Assembly (NCBI RefSeq): GCF_002001005.1
Contig: NZ_MUNX01000092.1
Span: forward strand, 1 to 55,941
Direction: 5' to 3'
DNA: 55,941 bases
Source of the DNA: Flavobacterium sp. A45
Lineage (GTDB): Bacteria > Bacteroidota > Bacteroidia > Flavobacteriales > Flavobacteriaceae
Below the pieces are notes generated by a model. That model ran no database searches. It saw only the letters and a program-made list of their open reading frames with translations, and had not been told where the DNA came from. This document shows positions 33,736 through 41,967 of this stretch, in pieces; the stretch's first letter is position 1; each line of letters begins with the position of its first letter. The translations under genes and the position numbers were made by a program.

Positions 33736-35412
33736 ATGAATCGAAATCACCTGCTTTTATTTTTCATATTAATATCTCAATTTATCACAGGGCAAAAAAA
33801 CATGTACTTAGCTATTGACTCTTTAAAAAATAAGAGCTATGACTATCTGGATGAAAAATTATATGAGCTGAGAAAAGACAGCACAAAAGCTTCAGTTTAT
33901 TTATTTGCTTATTTACACAAGGCTAAAAGAGAGCACAATTGGAAAGAAGTTACAAACGCATACCAAAACATACTGCATCAGTCACCAGATAAATTGCGCC
34001 TAATCTATGCGGACAGTATGATTCTTGCAGCAAAAAAAACAAATGAAGATGCTATAATTGGATCAGCTTATCTTTCAAAAGGTATTGTTTATTACGGGCA
34101 AAAACAGCAAATCGAAGCAATGGACAATTATCTAATTGCAAACCGCTTTATTTCTAAGACCAACGACAACTACCAAATCCATAAAGTAAAATATCACATT
34201 GCGCTAATTAAGCTCTATATTGGTTTTTATGATGAAGCAATTTCATTATTGAAAGAATGCGTGGCCTATTACAAAGACAGCCAACCCAGACCCTACTTAA
34301 ACTCCTTGCACTCTCTTGGATTATGCTATAATAAAATCGGGGATTATGGCCGCTGTTCTGAAACCAACGCATTAGGACTGTCTGAATGCAACCGATTAGA
34401 AATCAAGGAAATGATTCCTTACTTTAATCATTCAGAAGGAATAAATGAATATTATAAAAAAAATTATGATACGTCAATCAAAAACATCCAATCTTCTCTT
34501 GAAGAAATAAAAGAAAATAAAGATTTTGCAAATGAATCAATTGGTAATTTTTATATCGGTAAAAGCTACTGGTCATTAAATCAAAAAAACAAAGCACTGT
34601 CCTATTTTCAAAGGGTTGATAAAATTTTTGAAGAAAAGAATTATTTGCGACCCGATCTTCGTCAAGTATATGAACTATTGATTACTTACTACAAAACCAA
34701 AAAGAATTTAAATTCGCAATTGTATAATGTAGACCAGTTGTTGAAGGCTGACACACTTCTTACCGAAACTAACAAATACTTAATCGGAAAGATTTATAAA
34801 GAATATGATACTAAAGAATTAATATCTGAAAAAGAAAAAATAAAGGGAGAGCTTGCTCATAAGAAAAATAATGATTTCATCTCGGCAGGAGTTATATTAC
34901 TATCATTTCTAATAATAGTCTTTATGACCTATCGCCACTTTAAAAATAGAAGCCTTTATAAAAAGAAATTTGGGGAACTGATGAATCAGTTAAATAATAA
35001 TGAAAATAAGCCAAAAATTAGAATTGAAAAATCGCAAATTCTCGACATAAACGCGGACACTGTAGCTACAACTTTAAAACAATTGGAAAAATTTGAGAGG
35101 GATAAAAAATTTTTAGATAAAGATTGGAATCTAGGTACACTTTCCGCATCATTCAATTCTAACTCCAAGTATTTATCAGCTATCATTTTTCATTACAGGG
35201 ATAAACGTTTTGTGGAATATATTAATGATCTTCGTATTGACTATATTATTTCACTACTGCACAATGAGCCCAAATACAAGCATTACACCAACGGATCCTT
35301 GGCTGAGGAAGCAGGTTTTAGCAGTACACAGCGCTTTGCCAATGCTTTTTTAGCAAAAACAGGTATGCCCACCACTTATTTTATGGAAGAACTACGAAAA
35401 AAGCAATCTTAA
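33736..35412 (+). CDS. TPR-containing AraC-family membrane regulator
   Basis: Starting at 33736 the product has 558 residues: a signal peptide or membrane segment (NRNHLLLFFILISQFITG), a periplasmic TPR-like domain (about residues 30-370, with repeats such as DEAISLLKECVAYYKDS and YFQRVDKIFEEK), a single membrane segment (SAGVILLSFLIIVFMTYRHF) and a cytoplasmic AraC-type DNA-binding domain (LGTLSASFNSNSKYLSAIIF to AEEAGFSSTQRFANAFLAKTG). This topology is common in Bacteroidota one-component regulators. The target genes are unknown; it stands alone. Confidence 0.92.
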   Translation: MNRNHLLLFFILISQFITGQKNMYLAIDSLKNKSYDYLDEKLYELRKDSTKASVYLFAYLHKAKREHNWKEVTNAYQNILHQSPDKLRLIYADSMILAAKKTNEDAIIGSAYLSKGIVYYGQKQQIEAMDNYLIANRFISKTNDNYQIHKVKYHIALIKLYIGFYDEAISLLKECVAYYKDSQPRPYLNSLHSLGLCYNKIGDYGRCSETNALGLSECNRLEIKEMIPYFNHSEGINEYYKKNYDTSIKNIQSSLEEIKENKDFANESIGNFYIGKSYWSLNQKNKALSYFQRVDKIFEEKNYLRPDLRQVYELLITYYKTKKNLNSQLYNVDQLLKADTLLTETNKYLIGKIYKEYDTKELISEKEKIKGELAHKKNNDFISAGVILLSFLIIVFMTYRHFKNRSLYKKKFGELMNQLNNNENKPKIRIEKSQILDINADTVATTLKQLEKFERDKKFLDKDWNLGTLSASFNSNSKYLSAIIFHYRDKRFVEYINDLRIDYIISLLHNEPKYKHYTNGSLAEEAGFSSTQRFANAFLAKTGMPTTYFMEELRKKQS

Positions 35413-35559
35413 CTGCATCAGCACTTTAGAAAAAGCAGCTTGCTTTTTCCCCCGATATGAAATTAAATGTTGATCCAATTTCAGCAATTTTAACAACAAA
35501 TTACTTCTGTCGTATTTGTAAACTTCTATTTTTGCAGGCTAATTTAATACGAAAATATT

Positions 35560-35736
35560 ATGAAAGATTTAGTTGCAAAAATCAACGCTGAATTCGAAAC
35601 ATTCAAAACAGAATCTGAATCACTTATTGAAAAAGGTGTGAAAGCTGCTGGGCCAAGAGCCCGTAAATCAACTTTGGAACTTGAAAAACTTTTAAAAGAG
35701 TTTAGAAAAGTTTCTGTTGAAGAATCGAAAAAATAA
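35560..35736 (+). CDS. Histone H1-like small protein
   Basis: The 58-residue protein (MKDLVAKINAEFETFKTESE, KAAGPRARKSTLELEKLLK, EFRKVSVEESKK) matches the short Hc1-like nucleoid proteins of Bacteroidota. It is helical, with the conserved AAG-RARKS loop. It is not long enough for a typical lysine-rich tail, so it may regulate or adapt rather than condense DNA. It ends directly before a terminator and lies near the right end of the cassette/phage region. Confidence 0.88.
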   Translation: MKDLVAKINAEFETFKTESESLIEKGVKAAGPRARKSTLELEKLLKEFRKVSVEESKK

Positions 35737-35751
35737 GATTTCAATTTACAG

Positions 35752-35780
35752 CCCTTTGAAAAATCAAAGGGTTTTTTTTT
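35752..35780 (+). terminator. Rho-independent terminator
   Basis: CCCTTTGA at 35752-35759 pairs with TCAAAGGG at 35764-35771, followed by nine T. Confidence 0.9.
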
Positions 35781-35836
35781 TGGCCGCACCCTTTCACTTT
35801 GAGTTCTGATTTTATTATCACGAATTTAAAACGGAC

Positions 35837-35870
35837 TATACATTATCCAAGTATTATCCATACACTATCT
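35837..35870. repeat. 11-bp tandem repeats, second locus
   Basis: TATCCAAGTAT, TATCCATACAC and TATCTATATTC follow one another after TATACAT, repeating the unit seen at 22847-22893. The two loci bracket the left array and the phage-like module. Confidence 0.6.
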
Positions 35871-36083
35871 ATATTCGTACTCACTTGAAATGCGGTGATT
35901 TATAATTCTGTGGAATAACGGAGCACATAGGCTAACGGTATCAATTTTCATAAAAGATAATAGGTTATTAAATTGATTTGCTTTCCGTAAAAAAAGATAA
36001 ATTTTATTTAACCAATTTACCCGTCATTTATAGCGTTGAGTAATTAGCTCGTTATTAAAATAATGCTAAATAATATTCTTTTA

Positions 36084-36114
36084 TTTGGTAAATAGGTATT
36101 TAGTTGTACTTTTG
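36084..36114 (+). promoter_or_regulatory. Consensus Bacteroidota promoter for the Abi RNA
   Basis: TTTG at 36084-36087, exactly 19 bases, then TACTTTTG at 36107-36114 match TTTG-N19-TAnnTTTG in every conserved position. Transcription should start near 36120, about 145 bases before the abi ATG. Confidence 0.8.
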
Positions 36115-36119
36115 TAGTA

Positions 36120-36182
36120 ACAGTACACACCACGCGATAGGTCTTTTTTATTAAAGACACAGCGTCCCAGGGTGTGTCTTTT
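36120..36182 (+). ncRNA. Putative structured RNA upstream of abi gene (antitoxin-like)
   Basis: From the predicted start the transcript would contain GTACACACCACGCGATAGGT, then a hairpin with AAAGACACA at 36153-36161 pairing with TGTGTCTTT at 36173-36181 and a T-run, which could act as a terminator. ACACACC at 36125-36131 is also complementary to GGTGTGT at 36171-36177, so two alternative structures compete. AbiF-type HEPN genes are known to be accompanied by such an RNA, which suggests an RNA antitoxin. This reading is inferred. Confidence 0.55.
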
Positions 36183-36212
36183 GCTTTATAAAGGTTTTAA
36201 AATTATAGTTTA

Positions 36213-36252
36213 ACCCTGCTTTAGCTACATTTTTATTGTAGATTAGCAGGGT
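36213..36252 (+). other. Second strong hairpin before the abi gene
   Basis: ACCCTGCT at 36213-36220 pairs with AGCAGGGT at 36245-36252, extended by CTACA/TGTAG (36225-36229 and 36237-36241). It ends 13 bases before the start codon and could control translation or be part of the RNA. Confidence 0.7.
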
Positions 36253-36265
36253 ATATTTTTATATT

Positions 36266-37174
36266 ATGTTTGAGAAAAAACCGACAACCATTGACGAGCA
36301 AATAGACCAATTAATTAAAAGAGGACTAACGATAAAGGATAGAGACATAGTTGCTCACTATCTTTCGCATATTAGTTATTATCGATTGGGAGAGTATTGG
36401 TATTCTATGCAGTCTGATAAGGAACAACATATTTTTAAAGAAAACAGTAAATTTGAAGATGTTATTGCTCTATATTGCTTTGATGGAGAACTAAAAATAC
36501 TTTTATTTGATGTTATTGAAAAAATTGAAATAAGCTTACGCACAAAACTTATTTACCATTTATCGCATGAGATAAGTCCTTGGTGGTTCCAGAATTTTGA
36601 TTTATTTAATGATAGTAAAGCTTTAGTGAAAACCTTATCCAGTCTTGAAGAAGAGCTTGAGCGGACTAAAGATGATAGTATAAAGAATCATTATAGGAAG
36701 CATAAGGATGATTTGCGCTTTCCTCCCGCTTGGAAATCATTGGAGCAGACTAGTTTTGGAGCTTTATCTAAATTGTATGGAAACCTCAAACATACTGTAA
36801 GTTCTAAAGATATTATCGCCAAAGAATATGGAGCAGTCAACCATACTTACTTACCTAGTTGGTTACAATCAATTGCCCAGATACGAAATTATTGCGCTCA
36901 TCATTCTCGTTTGTGGAACAGAAATTTACCAGGGAATCCAAAATTATTGAGTACGCCGCCTAACCCATGGATAGCTGATGTGCCAAAACAGCATGAATTT
37001 CAAAAGTTATATGTTCACCTATGTTTGATGAAATATTTTTTAAATATTATACAACCAGAAAATTCATTTGCTGAAAAGCTTTATGAATTATTTGAAAAGT
37101 ATCCTAATGTTGACCCTAATGCTTTGGGAATGAAAAACAATTGGTATAAAGAACCTTTATGGGCTAAAAAATAA
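36266..37174 (+). CDS. Abi_2/AbiF-type HEPN abortive-infection protein
   Basis: The 302-residue protein has the Abi_2 start (TTIDEQIDQLIKRGLTIKDR, SHISYYRLGEYWYSMQ) and in its C-terminal half the HEPN ribonuclease motif Rx4H in IAQIRNYCAHHSRLWNRNLP (RNYCAH). It should cleave RNA and arrest growth on infection. A promoter and structured RNA stand immediately upstream. Systems of this family with an RNA antitoxin are considered relatives of the ancestors of Cas13. The gene is single and oriented away from the - strand genes downstream. Confidence 0.9.
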   Translation: MFEKKPTTIDEQIDQLIKRGLTIKDRDIVAHYLSHISYYRLGEYWYSMQSDKEQHIFKENSKFEDVIALYCFDGELKILLFDVIEKIEISLRTKLIYHLSHEISPWWFQNFDLFNDSKALVKTLSSLEEELERTKDDSIKNHYRKHKDDLRFPPAWKSLEQTSFGALSKLYGNLKHTVSSKDIIAKEYGAVNHTYLPSWLQSIAQIRNYCAHHSRLWNRNLPGNPKLLSTPPNPWIADVPKQHEFQKLYVHLCLMKYFLNIIQPENSFAEKLYELFEKYPNVDPNALGMKNNWYKEPLWAKK

Positions 37175-37223
37175 GACGTAAGACTTGTTTGAATTTAAAT
37201 AATATTGTTTTACAAATCTATAT

Positions 37224-37247
37224 TAGTTTTTCTTTTCAGAAAAACTA
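37224..37247. terminator. Hairpin after the abi gene
   Basis: TAGTTTTTCT at 37224-37233 pairs with AGAAAAACTA at 37238-37247. A clear T-run is absent on +, so the terminator is weak. About 50 bases on, GAGGT-TCAAAG-ACCTC forms a second small hairpin near 37312. Confidence 0.5.
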
Positions 37248-37425
37248 GATTTCTCATTGCCTGTTAATAAATTAAATCACTCGCATTAGGTTTGGGACAA
37301 CTATAAATAGTTTGAGGTTCAAAGACCTCGAATAGCAGTTTTCCTGGAGGGATTTTTTAATTGTCCTACTTCCTATTTATAAAACTCAATCTTTACTGTT
37401 TGGAGCAAAGTCCAATCAAGATCTT

Positions 37426-37932
37426 TTACTTTTCTTTGGCAACAATTAGTTTCAGGGAATTGATATAATCTGTATCAAATTCTATAACTCTTATTTTGTT
37501 TAGCTTAAAACTCATTTCGCCTTCAAACTCCCCTTCGGTTCCTAAAAAATCTATTACCAGCTCTTCCTCATTTAGTTCTATGAGTTTGCCAAGATAGACA
37601 GCTTTATTTGATTTTTTTGCAATCTGAAAAATCTCATATTTGTCCGCCAGAAAATATAAAATTGAAGGCAAATCTTTAAGTGGAATTATTTCTTCCGCGC
37701 TTGTTTTCAACCCTTTAAGTTTAATTACTCTTTCAGTAAATTCATGATCCTTGTCTTGAATAATTGACTTTACATTTTTATTTTTTAATATTGTATAACC
37801 ATCAATTATAAAATCAACAGGATTGTTTTTCAGTAAAATCCAATCTTCAGTCCAATCGATAAGAAAACCGCTAAAGATATCTTTTATATCATCAAATTCT
37901 ATTGAAATTAATTGTCGTAGATATTTTTCCAT
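37426..37932 (-). CDS. Hypothetical protein
   Basis: Starting at 37932 (MEKYLRQLISIEFDDIKDIF) the product has 168 residues and is acidic. It alternates strands and helices (LIDWTEDWILLKNN, LIELNEEELVIDFLG) and ends VAKEK. I do not recognise a family. It is followed on the same strand by no other gene, and the DUF1016-type nuclease lies immediately upstream (30 bases), so the two could be co-transcribed. The frame is open nine codons further upstream. Confidence 0.65.
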   Translation of the reverse strand: MEKYLRQLISIEFDDIKDIFSGFLIDWTEDWILLKNNPVDFIIDGYTILKNKNVKSIIQDKDHEFTERVIKLKGLKTSAEEIIPLKDLPSILYFLADKYEIFQIAKKSNKAVYLGKLIELNEEELVIDFLGTEGEFEGEMSFKLNKIRVIEFDTDYINSLKLIVAKEK

Positions 37933-37989
37933 TATGTTTTTTTTAAGTTTAGTGTACACATTGGTGCTATATAAGTTGGCTTGTCCTGT

Positions 37990-39147
37990 TTAATTTTTGC
38001 TTTCGGATGAGCTGCATGGTTCAAAAAATTCTTTTTCAATGTCTTCAATACTTGGCAAACTCGATTTTAGGTCGTCAGGCAGCATTTGTGTGAGTTCGTA
38101 TTCTGATACGCCAATGGGTTTGTTTAGGTCACGCAACGCATATTCGGCAAAAATTTTGTCTTTACCTTTGCATAAAATCAGTCCTATGGTAGGTTTATCG
38201 GTTTCGTGTTTTAATAGATCGTCGACAGCCGAGCAGTAAAAGTTCATTTTGCCTGCATATTCCGGTATAAAATCACCTTTTTTTAAATCGATTACTACAA
38301 AGCAGCGCATTTTGAGGTGGTAAAAAAGCAGGTCGAGCTGAAAATCTTTGCCGCTCACTTCCAGTTTGTACTGCCGTCCCACAAAGGCAAAACCCGCACC
38401 GAGTTCCAATAGAAATTTCTCGACATGTTTGACCAATTCCAGCTCTAATTCTCTTTCGGAAAACTCAGTTGCCAGTGTAATAAAGTCAAAAACATAAGGA
38501 TCTTTAAAGGTTTGCTTTGCCCAAAGCGAATGGGCATTGGTAAGCGTATCGTCAAAATTGTGAACTAATGTGCCTTGGCGTTCGTGAATCCTGCTTTTGA
38601 TTTGTGCCACCAAAGTATCACGACTCCAGCCCTGTTCCAAAATTTGCTGCATATACCAATAGCGTACAGACAGATCCTTTACTTTCTGCAAAAGGATAGT
38701 GTGCTGCGTCCAGCCCACCAATACAATCAATTTAGCTTGATTTTCGTTATCCCGCAATTGCGCAACTGTTAGTTGCGCAATTGCGGGATTGTCTAAATAC
38801 GCAACGGGCTGCTGCGTATTTGTATCATTTTCTAATTCGGCAGCGGATAGTTTTCCAATTGAAATCAGCTCCTTATATTCATTAAAAAATTGAACCATCA
38901 TCTGAATATTTCTTACCGAAAATCCTTTTACTTCAGCGAGTTCATTCTTTAAATCGACAGCCAATTTTGGGATGACGCCTTTCCCCCACCCTTTTTGCTG
39001 CTGCTGCAAATGAATCATCCGTCCAATGTCCCAATAGGCTGCCAGCATTTCGGCATTGGCAGCAAGATTAACTTTTAGCTGCCCTTGACGGACTCTATTC
39101 TTGATGCTGGTCAATAAACCTTTGTAGATTTCTATTTCGTTATTCAT
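37990..39147 (-). CDS. DUF1016/YhcG-family PD-(D/E)xK nuclease
   Basis: The 385-residue protein has the DUF1016 N-terminal domain (LAAYWDIGRMIHLQQQQKGW, FSVRNIQMMVQFFNEY) and a C-terminal PD-(D/E)xK domain with FQLDLLFYHLKMRCFVVIDL followed by KKG: the catalytic Asp and the Asp-x-Lys pair. These proteins are common in bacterial accessory regions and have been linked to restriction and toxin functions, but the role is not settled. It lies upstream of the 168-residue gene on the same strand. A low-complexity CAQLRD-type repeat (AQLTVAQLRDNENQ) occurs near residue 120. Confidence 0.9.
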   Translation of the reverse strand: MNNEIEIYKGLLTSIKNRVRQGQLKVNLAANAEMLAAYWDIGRMIHLQQQQKGWGKGVIPKLAVDLKNELAEVKGFSVRNIQMMVQFFNEYKELISIGKLSAAELENDTNTQQPVAYLDNPAIAQLTVAQLRDNENQAKLIVLVGWTQHTILLQKVKDLSVRYWYMQQILEQGWSRDTLVAQIKSRIHERQGTLVHNFDDTLTNAHSLWAKQTFKDPYVFDFITLATEFSERELELELVKHVEKFLLELGAGFAFVGRQYKLEVSGKDFQLDLLFYHLKMRCFVVIDLKKGDFIPEYAGKMNFYCSAVDDLLKHETDKPTIGLILCKGKDKIFAEYALRDLNKPIGVSEYELTQMLPDDLKSSLPSIEDIEKEFFEPCSSSESKN

Positions 39148-39244
39148 TTTTTACACCGTTTAAAGTCTTGAAATGAGCCTCACTTAATTGTCGTGACAAT
39201 GTAACGTCAGTATCTAGGCTGCAAATTGGTATTCAAAATTATAT

Positions 39245-39520
39245 TCATTCCTCTTTGCTGTCATACTCATTCCAATAAAAAAGGGCTCCTTCGGGATCAA
39301 TTGTTTTGTAATAGTCCACTAACTTGATCAATAAGTCATCAGCAACACCGTGCATTGTCAATGACAGCAGGCTGTCCAGCAAATGTTCGATGGTATTTTT
39401 ATCGGTACATTTTTCGCTGATGATTTGGTTCACTTCCTTTTCTAAGGCAGGAAGGTGCTGTCCCAATGCTGTATTGAAATTATCTATTAAAGCCTTTATA
39501 TCATTGACTAATTTATCCAT
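39245..39520 (-). CDS. Hypothetical helical protein
   Basis: The 91-residue acidic protein is mainly helical (DKLVNDIKALIDNFNTAL, EKCTDKNTIEHLLDSLLSL) and ends in ALFYWNEYDSKEE. No family is recognised. It lies about 60 bases downstream of the attC-like element at 39582 and 97 bases before the DUF1016 gene, all on the - strand. It could be a partner of that nuclease, by context only. Confidence 0.6.
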   Translation of the reverse strand: MDKLVNDIKALIDNFNTALGQHLPALEKEVNQIISEKCTDKNTIEHLLDSLLSLTMHGVADDLLIKLVDYYKTIDPEGALFYWNEYDSKEE

Positions 39521-39581
39521 TGCATTCTATGTTACTACCAAAATTTCAGCAGATTAAACCATCATTTTAAAAGTCAAATAG

Positions 39582-39683
39582 CGGCTATAACTGCTTCGAT
39601 GCTACTCAATGGTCTGCTTTTACAAAAATATGTATTAAAACTGATTTCGTTGTAATTATTTATGCGACTGCTGTTATAGGCAG
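39582..39683 (-). repeat. attC-like element, divergent, after hydrolase gene
   Basis: Read on the - strand it begins GCCTATAACAGCAGTCGCAT and ends CATCGAAGCAGTTATAGCC. TAAC and GTTA end boxes and TCGCAT/ATGCGA-like arms are kept, but the sequence differs from the other copies. It follows the hydrolase stop directly. Confidence 0.45.
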
Positions 39684-39687
39684 TGCT

Positions 39688-40575
39688 TTATTTTGATGCT
39701 TTAGACTTCCGAATGCTCAAAGCTTTCTGTTTTATCCATTGAATTGAAATATCAACTGGTGCTGTACTACTGCCAGAAACAGTATTATGTCCTAATGCTG
39801 GAAACAAGGCATATTCGAATGGCTTGCCTTGAGCTTTCAATGTATTTAATTGCTCCATACACAACTTTACTGGAACCTGTATATCTTTCTCACCAAAAAG
39901 CCAAATTCCTGGAATTGAAAGAGTATTCAAGGAAATTTTTGGGTCAGTCGCCACGAATTGATATTTGTCCGGGTCATTTTTAGTATGTTCACGAGCATCT
40001 GATTCTGTATGATTTTCCCAAAAATCATTGTTCCCATTAGTATAAAACTGAAATCGAAGCTGTTCCAGGGTTGTAATTGTAGGGCAGCTAAATAAAACCA
40101 TAAATTCTATTTGTGGATTTCTGCCTGCAGCAATTGGGATTATCCATCCTGCCTGACTAAAGCCAACTAATCCAATTGGTGTTTTTTTATCTTTCAAATA
40201 GGTTCGAAATGTATTTACTGCCGCACCTGCATCCTCAGATAATAAATTAAGATTAGCAGTGTCAATATTATTCGTACCAACAGATGGTCCTGCATATACA
40301 CCGCCTGATTCTCCAACTCCGCGTTTATCATAAGTCAATACAGCAATACCTTCTTCGGCAAGACGTTTCGCGAACTCCATTTCTCTTTTTACAGGATCAG
40401 ACCCATGAACAATTACAACTGCGGCAACTGTTTTTTTAGGCGTTAAAATCGAGCCTTTCAGCGTGACGCCCTGACTTTCAAACTTTACATCCTGAATGGT
40501 AAAGCTGTCCGATTGAGAAAATACCATTTCGGGTAAACTTATTAATAATAGCCAAAGAAATAAGTTAATGTTCAT
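39688..40575 (-). CDS. Secreted alpha/beta hydrolase
   Basis: The 295-residue protein has a signal peptide (MNINLFLWLLLISLPEMVFS) and the alpha/beta-hydrolase fold: oxyanion strand VVIVHGSDPVKR, nucleophile Ser in GFSQAGW, Asp in LFGEKDIQVP and the terminal His in ALGHNTVSG. Its architecture is that of the dienelactone-hydrolase/peptidase-like branch seen in Bacteroidota. The substrate is unknown. It ends in an attC-like element, so it is probably one cassette. Confidence 0.88.
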   Translation of the reverse strand: MNINLFLWLLLISLPEMVFSQSDSFTIQDVKFESQGVTLKGSILTPKKTVAAVVIVHGSDPVKREMEFAKRLAEEGIAVLTYDKRGVGESGGVYAGPSVGTNNIDTANLNLLSEDAGAAVNTFRTYLKDKKTPIGLVGFSQAGWIIPIAAGRNPQIEFMVLFSCPTITTLEQLRFQFYTNGNNDFWENHTESDAREHTKNDPDKYQFVATDPKISLNTLSIPGIWLFGEKDIQVPVKLCMEQLNTLKAQGKPFEYALFPALGHNTVSGSSTAPVDISIQWIKQKALSIRKSKASK

Positions 40576-40611
40576 TGTGGTTTAATTAAAAATTGTTTCG
40601 AATTGTCCTGA

Positions 40612-40690
40612 TCTTCGCTAGCATTGCTTACCTAAATACAAAACCAACTTTTTATTAATCAAATTATTCAAATCCGTTATTCCTTTTAGC
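40612..40690 (-). repeat. Degenerate attC-like element
   Basis: The + strand reads ACCTAAATACAAAACCAACT, then TTTTATTAATCAAATTATTC and AAATCCGTTATTCC, matching the right half of the canonical copies (such as 54575-54635). The left half is gone or unrecognisable. The element would have followed the small lipoprotein gene whose stop is at 40686. Confidence 0.5.
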
Positions 40691-41063
40691 GACTGACATT
40701 AATTCCAAAGTCACTTAAGAACTTAATCTCTTCAATTTGGTACGTATAATCATTTTCATATCCTTTTATTTGATTATTAGTAACCATAATTCTTCGAGTT
40801 TCATTCTTTGTTGAAAAAACTATGTAGTAATCTATTTTAAACTTTTTTAAACCCACTGGTTTTGCGTTATTCAAAACCTCTAAAAGCTCAGCAATTTCTT
40901 TGCTATTTAGTTTCTTTACCTCGGCAAATTTCCCATGAGATTTTCTATCAGGCCGTTCTAAAACAACTTCTTTAATTTGATTAATCTCTGTAGGGTAATC
41001 AAGATTTTCTTTTTGTAAACAAGAAATGAATAGTAGCGTTAATAAAATTAATTGAGTTTTCAT
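40686..41063 (-). CDS. Small lipoprotein, unknown
   Basis: Starting at 41063 (MKTQLILLTLLFISCLQKEN) the product has 125 residues, with a lipobox cysteine in FISCLQ. The mature part is charged (NSKEIAELLEVLNNAKPVGL, KNETRRIMVTNNQIKGYEND) without a recognised fold. The frame continues 11 codons upstream, before the signal peptide. It should be anchored in the outer membrane or face the periplasm. It lies in the reversed array of cassettes. Confidence 0.7.
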   Translation of the reverse strand: MKTQLILLTLLFISCLQKENLDYPTEINQIKEVVLERPDRKSHGKFAEVKKLNSKEIAELLEVLNNAKPVGLKKFKIDYYIVFSTKNETRRIMVTNNQIKGYENDYTYQIEEIKFLSDFGINVSR

Positions 41064-41117
41064 TTTTATAAAGTGTTCGTTCTGTATGTCTGCCACTATT
41101 TAGCACTATTATTTACG

Positions 41118-41810
41118 TTATTGTTTGACATTATCGATTGCAGGCCGGATACCATAAATTAGCAAATAACCAATCATCCAAAATTCTCCTATTGTCGCAG
41201 GTATAACAAAAATACCTAAATAAGGACTTTGAACTCCTGCACAGATAACAAAAGTCTGCAAGATGTAACCTATTCCTCCAATAAATAGTATTCGTCCGAG
41301 CCAAATTGGCATTCTTCCAGAACTGATTACAATAAAACCCATTGGCATAAGCCAAAGTCCAAAGAAGAGACCACCAACTGACCAAGCATTTGTGATTATT
41401 TGTCCCAATAGCTGTATCATTATGGTTTTCTCCTGCAAATTCGGCAAAGATGAATTAGCAATCTCAATGGCAGAATTCATTGATATTGCACTAACTATAA
41501 TAACAACAGCGTTAACTGTTCCCCAAATTCCAAGTGTAGAAGCAGCCCACTTGTTTATATTACAAAACAGTTTGTAAAACCATACTGCGGCAAGTGCTTG
41601 CGAAACAATAATAACCAGCTCAAATAGAAGTCTCACTCTTGAAATAGACCTAAGATTGATCAAATTGTTTAATGTTTTCTGAGGGTCATCCGTAACAAAA
41701 ATCTGAGGATGGAAAATCATAAATCCAAAAATTCCAGAAATTGCCAGAATCAAATACCACAATCCTGTAAGTCTGGCAGTCTTAATTAATTGTTTGTGTT
41801 CCATTGTCAT
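41118..41810 (-). CDS. DUF4386 integral membrane protein
   Basis: The 230-residue protein has at least six membrane segments (LTGLWYLILAISGIFGFMIF, LLFELVIIVSQALAAVWFY, ILFIGGIGYILQTFVICAG) and the DUF4386 opening LIKTARLTGLWYLI. The family is present in many bacteria without known function. It starts near MTMEHKQ; both Met codons are possible. It is oriented with the other reversed cassettes; a full attC is not seen directly after its stop. Confidence 0.85.
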   Translation of the reverse strand: MTMEHKQLIKTARLTGLWYLILAISGIFGFMIFHPQIFVTDDPQKTLNNLINLRSISRVRLLFELVIIVSQALAAVWFYKLFCNINKWAASTLGIWGTVNAVVIIVSAISMNSAIEIANSSLPNLQEKTIMIQLLGQIITNAWSVGGLFFGLWLMPMGFIVISSGRMPIWLGRILFIGGIGYILQTFVICAGVQSPYLGIFVIPATIGEFWMIGYLLIYGIRPAIDNVKQ

Positions 41811-41847
41811 TTTTCTATTTTGTTTTTTTTCTTTTTCAACTAGCTCA

Positions 41848-41965
41848 TAACGTTCTAGTACTTCAGCAGGTTTGATACTAAAGTAAGCCCTATTTTCTGA
41901 TTTGCAAAATCATTCTAAATACAAAACAATTTTCCATTAAGCCAATTGCCCAAATCCGTTGTAGG
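41848..41965 (-). repeat. attC-like element with truncated end
   Basis: The + strand starts CATAACGTTCTAGTACTTCA and includes TTAAGCCAATTGCCCAAATC and CGTTGTAGG. It matches the canonical copies, but the left box GTTA equivalent at the gene-proximal end (TAGTGG after GTTGTAG) is missing. It follows the pseudogene stop at 41968. Confidence 0.65.
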
Positions 41966-41967
41966 TT

